Source of the DNA: Pleurobrachia bachei
Lineage: Eukaryota; Ctenophora; Tentaculata; Cydippida; Pleurobrachiidae
Direction: 5' to 3'
Assembly: GCA_000695325.1 (NCBI GenBank)
Contig: AVPN01000935.1
Span: 4,691-27,359, forward strand
DNA length: 22,669 nucleotides
Shown here: in pieces, positions 19,906-22,669 of the stretch
Layout: each line of letters starts with the position of its first letter
Position numbering within the stretch: the stretch's first letter is position 1
Program-made: the position numbers and the translations under genes
The notes under the pieces: model-generated
What the model was told of the DNA's origin: nothing
Databases searched by the model: none
Seen by the model: only the letters and a program-made list of their open reading frames with translations

Positions 19906-20822
19906 AGGGATTGTTGTTCAAGTTTCTGTTTAACAGCACTAAATTCATCCAACTTCTCCTGTGTCTCCCCAACATAACCAGCGTGCTCATTGGCCATACT
20001 CTTATTTTTCATCTGCAGGGAATTAAACGTTAGCAACGTGTTGTGATGAATTGCCTATATAGCTAGACTCTGTTAGAGCATAACAAGTGATGAGATCATT
20101 GTCATAAAACTGATATCAAATAAATAAACTTGGTTGAAAGTGCTATATATCGAGGGAAGGAGGTACTAAATGGGATAATAGTTAGTAAAGAAATAGTGGT
20201 GGCAAGCAAGATCGTTTTAATAGGTATGCTATGTCCAACAAGCAATTTCTCCTATTCTAACTTGTTGAATTCCCAGTTCCCACTTAACAAAGTCTAACTA
20301 CACGGATGGGGAAATAGGGGGATCACTCTTTAGCCACAACACAGCATTCTCCCGATAGTTGCCAACCCCCTTCCGATAATTAGTACCGTCAGAAAGAATG
20401 GGCAACCATATGGCGGACTGGAATAAATACAGTGCTGGAGCGATAGGACAGAAAAGGGAGAAGAAAGGATGGCTCTTAGACAGTTAGAGAGGGTAGGAAA
20501 GAAGAGAGAGACCCAGGGACAGCGGAGAGAAAGAGTAAGAGTGACTCTTAGTCCTTAGAGGGGGAAGAGAAGGGGGATACCCGATCAAGAGCGTGAGGCA
20601 GGTGTTAGAAAACACAACTATATAGTGAGCCTGTGAGGAGAAAGAACACTCGATTCACTAGGACCAAGGAGAATAAAGAATCTACCCTATACTAAGTGTC
20701 TGTTGAACCCGGAACAAACTCAGTTCAAACTGTCTGTTATAGTTACTGACCTGAAGCTCAAAGATGCGTTTCTCCAGTTTCACGTTCAGTTTCTTGAAGT
20801 GACCAATGGACCGAGCCTCAAC
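19906..20822 (-). pseudogene. Myosin-V-like coiled-coil fragment, two exons
   Basis: Exon 20822-20751 (24 codons, phase 0-0) reads VEARSIGHFKKLNVKLEKRI then FELQ, very close to the neck-proximal coiled coil of class V myosins (IEARSVERYKKLHIG...). Exon 20012-19906 continues with MKNKSMANEHAGYVGETQEK and LDEFSAVKQKLEQQ, a heptad-rich coil, and ends at a GTAAG donor. Both have good splice sites. No motor, IQ or cargo domain is present in the window, so it is either a fragment carried by duplication or part of a gene whose other exons lie elsewhere. The 738-bp intron between them holds no other coding sequence that I can see, only purine-rich stretches. Confidence 0.6.
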
Positions 20823-20892
20823 CTGAAACACAGAGAGGGTCAGTATTGAGTACACGTGTATTCCGAGCGGATGTGGTTACAACCAAGGAGAA

Positions 20893-20952
20893 CTATGGGT
20901 AACCACAGGTGTTACCAGGGTAACCAAGGGTAACCAGGGTAACCATGGTTAC
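20893..20952. repeat. GGTAACC minisatellite
   Basis: Five or six imperfect copies of GGGTAACCA. A similar GGTTACTA-type run lies in intron 1 of the DSL gene at about 12995-13025. Confidence 0.75.
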
Positions 20953-20980
20953 TCGAGATGTAGGAACACCTGATCTCAGT

Positions 20981-21636
20981 GGGGGGGTTGTCATGTTAAT
21001 CTTGTTAATGTTTTGTTAATTAACAAGGTACCCTTGGTGAAACATTAACAAAATTAACAAAGTTAACAAAATTAACAAAAATCGCGTTTTAGTTGTTTTT
21101 AGTCGGTTTATAGCCATTTAAAGTGTTTTTAGGTGTGTTTAGGCGTTTCTATCATAAACTCATCTCCCACGGCAGACATTTCATAGCCCTAAGGACGTTC
21201 ACTACGACATATAAGACAGTGGTTTTCTCCATTGTGTAAATTTTAAAAAAACTAGCCAAATGATCCTAATCGACATTTTTCAATCTTAAAAACGAACGAT
21301 TACTCATGATGTTACCTTAAATCGAGAAAAATCTCAAAAATAAATTTTTCTATTAAAACGCAAGGATTTGTAGCGAAGCAAATTTTGAGCCTTTGACCAA
21401 AACATTTATTTTGGGTTTTTTTCTTATTTTTCTCAACAAAAACGTTGCATGTATGTATATCATCTTCTTTCATCCAAAGAGTCCGTAATTGATCCATTTT
21501 AAGCGGGATTAAAAGCTTGAAAAGACTTCAAAAAATCTTCTATTTTTGTTAATTTTGTTAATTAACAGTTAATTACCATTTTAAAAATTTTCGTGAAACA
21601 TTAACACATTAACAAGATTAACATGACAACCCCCCC
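20981..21636. mobile_element. 656-bp element with 31-bp terminal inverted repeats
   Basis: Both ends begin GGGGGGGTTGTCATGTTAAT and continue CTTGTTAATGT, perfectly inverted over 31 bp. The subterminal parts are rich in TTAACAAAATTAAC repeats. The interior is AT-rich with no recognisable transposase. The 61-residue open frame at 21312-21497 shows no family I know. No clear target-site duplication is seen. The right end coincides exactly with the left edge of duplication copy b. Confidence 0.75.
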
Positions 21637-22375
21637 AACTTGCCAAGTAAAACTGCTAAAGGTTTGAACAAAACAATTCGAAATGGGTTGTAACTTTGGG
21701 TGTGGAAACACATTTTGTCTCGTGTTAATGTTAGTTGGTGGTACCCTTTCCTGCTAATATCATCATTCACTCAATTAATCCTACCATCTTGTTGTAGATC
21801 CTTGAAGAGATTTAGGAGTGCTTCATAGGGATCTTTACACTCTCCACAAATACTGCCGTGCTTCTTATTGTGATCAAAACACAGGTTAACTGTATCGGTC
21901 TGAAGAGAGGGGGGAGTGGTGTTATAAGTTAAGTTGTAAAAACTTTCTTCGCCAGGTGGTGTATCAAAAAGCACTGACTTGAGGCGCACCCAATCCCGTG
22001 CATCTCAAAAGTTTGTCTTCCTGTTTTTTTAAACAAAAAGAAAGAAAGGGTAAAAGAAAGTTCAGAAAGTGAGACGGAGGTGGTTTAATGATTTTTTTTT
22101 GGGCTTGGGGAGCAAAATTAGACTGTGCTCTTTGTACTATGTAGTATGTACCGATCTCATTGGGTGCACCTTAAATAAGTGAGCTTTGCCGGATGACACT
22201 TTCAACACGGTTGCCATGGCAATTATACCGGTGACCACGAAGACTGGATCGCTAAAATATTTTCCAAAATGTTCAAAAACTCTCAGACTGCAATAAAAAA
22301 TCATTGCACACGTCACGCAAAGATAGAGGGATTCTCTGTACTGGACCCAGGCTATAATAGTACCTTCTGTGTGCG
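21637..22375 (-). repeat. Segmental duplication around the OSTM1-like exon, copy b
   Basis: Counterpart of 16349-17188, starting at AACTTGCCAAGTAAAACTGC immediately after the 656-bp element. It lacks the mini-insertion and has its own indels, so the duplication is not very recent. Confidence 0.85.
21785..21899 (-). CDS. Second copy of the OSTM1-like penultimate exon
   Basis: A 115-nt exon with intact acceptor (CTCTCTTCAG) and donor (GTAGGA). It encodes the same 38 residues as 16621-16507. The six base differences are all synonymous. Including both copies in one transcript would shift the frame, since 115 is not a multiple of three, so they are either alternatives or belong to two genes. No final exon for this copy is seen before the 656-bp element. 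Confidence 0.8.
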
Positions 22376-22669
22376 GTCTTTGAGGTTTCGATAGATCAAA
22401 GTATGTACCCTCTCTTTGATCTAATAATAATAATAATATTCCGCGCTTATATACCGCCCATACCCAACGGAAACATGTCAAAATATTGGCAATGCTCCGT
22501 CAAGTCATCAGAGCGGTATATCCTCAAGCAAATATATGACACACACTAACACTCTGGTTGAAAAAGACAATATATAGAAGCCTATATTAACTGGACTTAT
22601 AAAACTGATGAAATAACTGGTCCCATAAACCTGTATATATAAATTTAAACACACTTTACTCACACCTGC
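22376..22669. other. Right-edge region with (TAA)n element tail
   Basis: It contains (TAA)n at 22422-22437 followed by the GCGCTTATATACCGCC motif. The last bases read on the minus strand as GCAGGTGTGAGTAAAG, which could be a splice donor of an exon outside the window. No coding sequence is supported. Confidence 0.4.

Noticed and set aside
22137-22481. 114-residue minus-strand open frame at the right edge
   Set aside because: It crosses the duplicated intron and a (TAA)n tract. The homologous intron copy at 16900-17160 does not keep the frame.

Overview
The window is animal nuclear DNA. Genes are split by short introns with GT/AG borders. The protein families are metazoan: beta-tubulin, a Notch-ligand-like DSL membrane protein, an OSTM1 homologue and a myosin-V fragment. 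The DNA between them is full of microsatellites, small transposons and local duplications. An early-branching invertebrate, perhaps a sponge, fits the divergent Delta-like protein, but I cannot name the species.

Left part (1-10498, minus strand): two different beta-tubulin genes lie head to tail. Gene A (191-1476) shows its first four exons and runs off the left edge. Gene B (2574-10498) is complete. Eleven exons join in frame to a 447-residue beta-tubulin with an acidic tail. Its middle is rearranged. Exons 5 and 6 occur twice as a tandem, frame-symmetric cassette (5314/4527 and 6695/6062). The intron before them holds a near-perfect inverted repeat (6408-7303 and 7547-8442) around a small foldback transposon. 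A gene B transcript would therefore carry a hairpin containing exon 5 and its antisense.

Middle (10499-12885): a gene-poor stretch with simple repeats and one Tigger/pogo-like transposon end.

Right-centre (12926-19223, plus strand): two copies of an unusual DSL-family gene. Copy 1 has a signal peptide, an MNNL-like region, about ten DSL-like modules in tandem, one membrane span and a very short tail. Copy 2 (17308-19014) is 5'-truncated against a (GT)n tract but otherwise open. The copies align at a constant offset of 3816, and in three places they are related by base-by-base complement WITHOUT reversal: 13492-13541/17308-17357, 14601-14651/18417-18467 and 15311-15361/19127-19177. The match is 50/50, 51/51 and 51/51. 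One block puts a stop in copy 1. No ordinary DNA rearrangement produces this. The fixed length and the position at edges of near-identical tracts point to a sequence-construction artefact or an edit, and raw reads should be checked before any biological reading.

Right part (16103-22669, minus strand): the last two exons of an OSTM1-like gene (16103-16621), a second copy of its penultimate exon (21785-21899) inside a duplicated block of about 0.8 kb, two myosin-V-like exons, a LINE ORF1-like fragment and a 656-bp element with 31-bp terminal inverted repeats. A 44-bp mini-insertion with 11-bp direct repeats occurs at two loci and has an empty site in the duplicated block.
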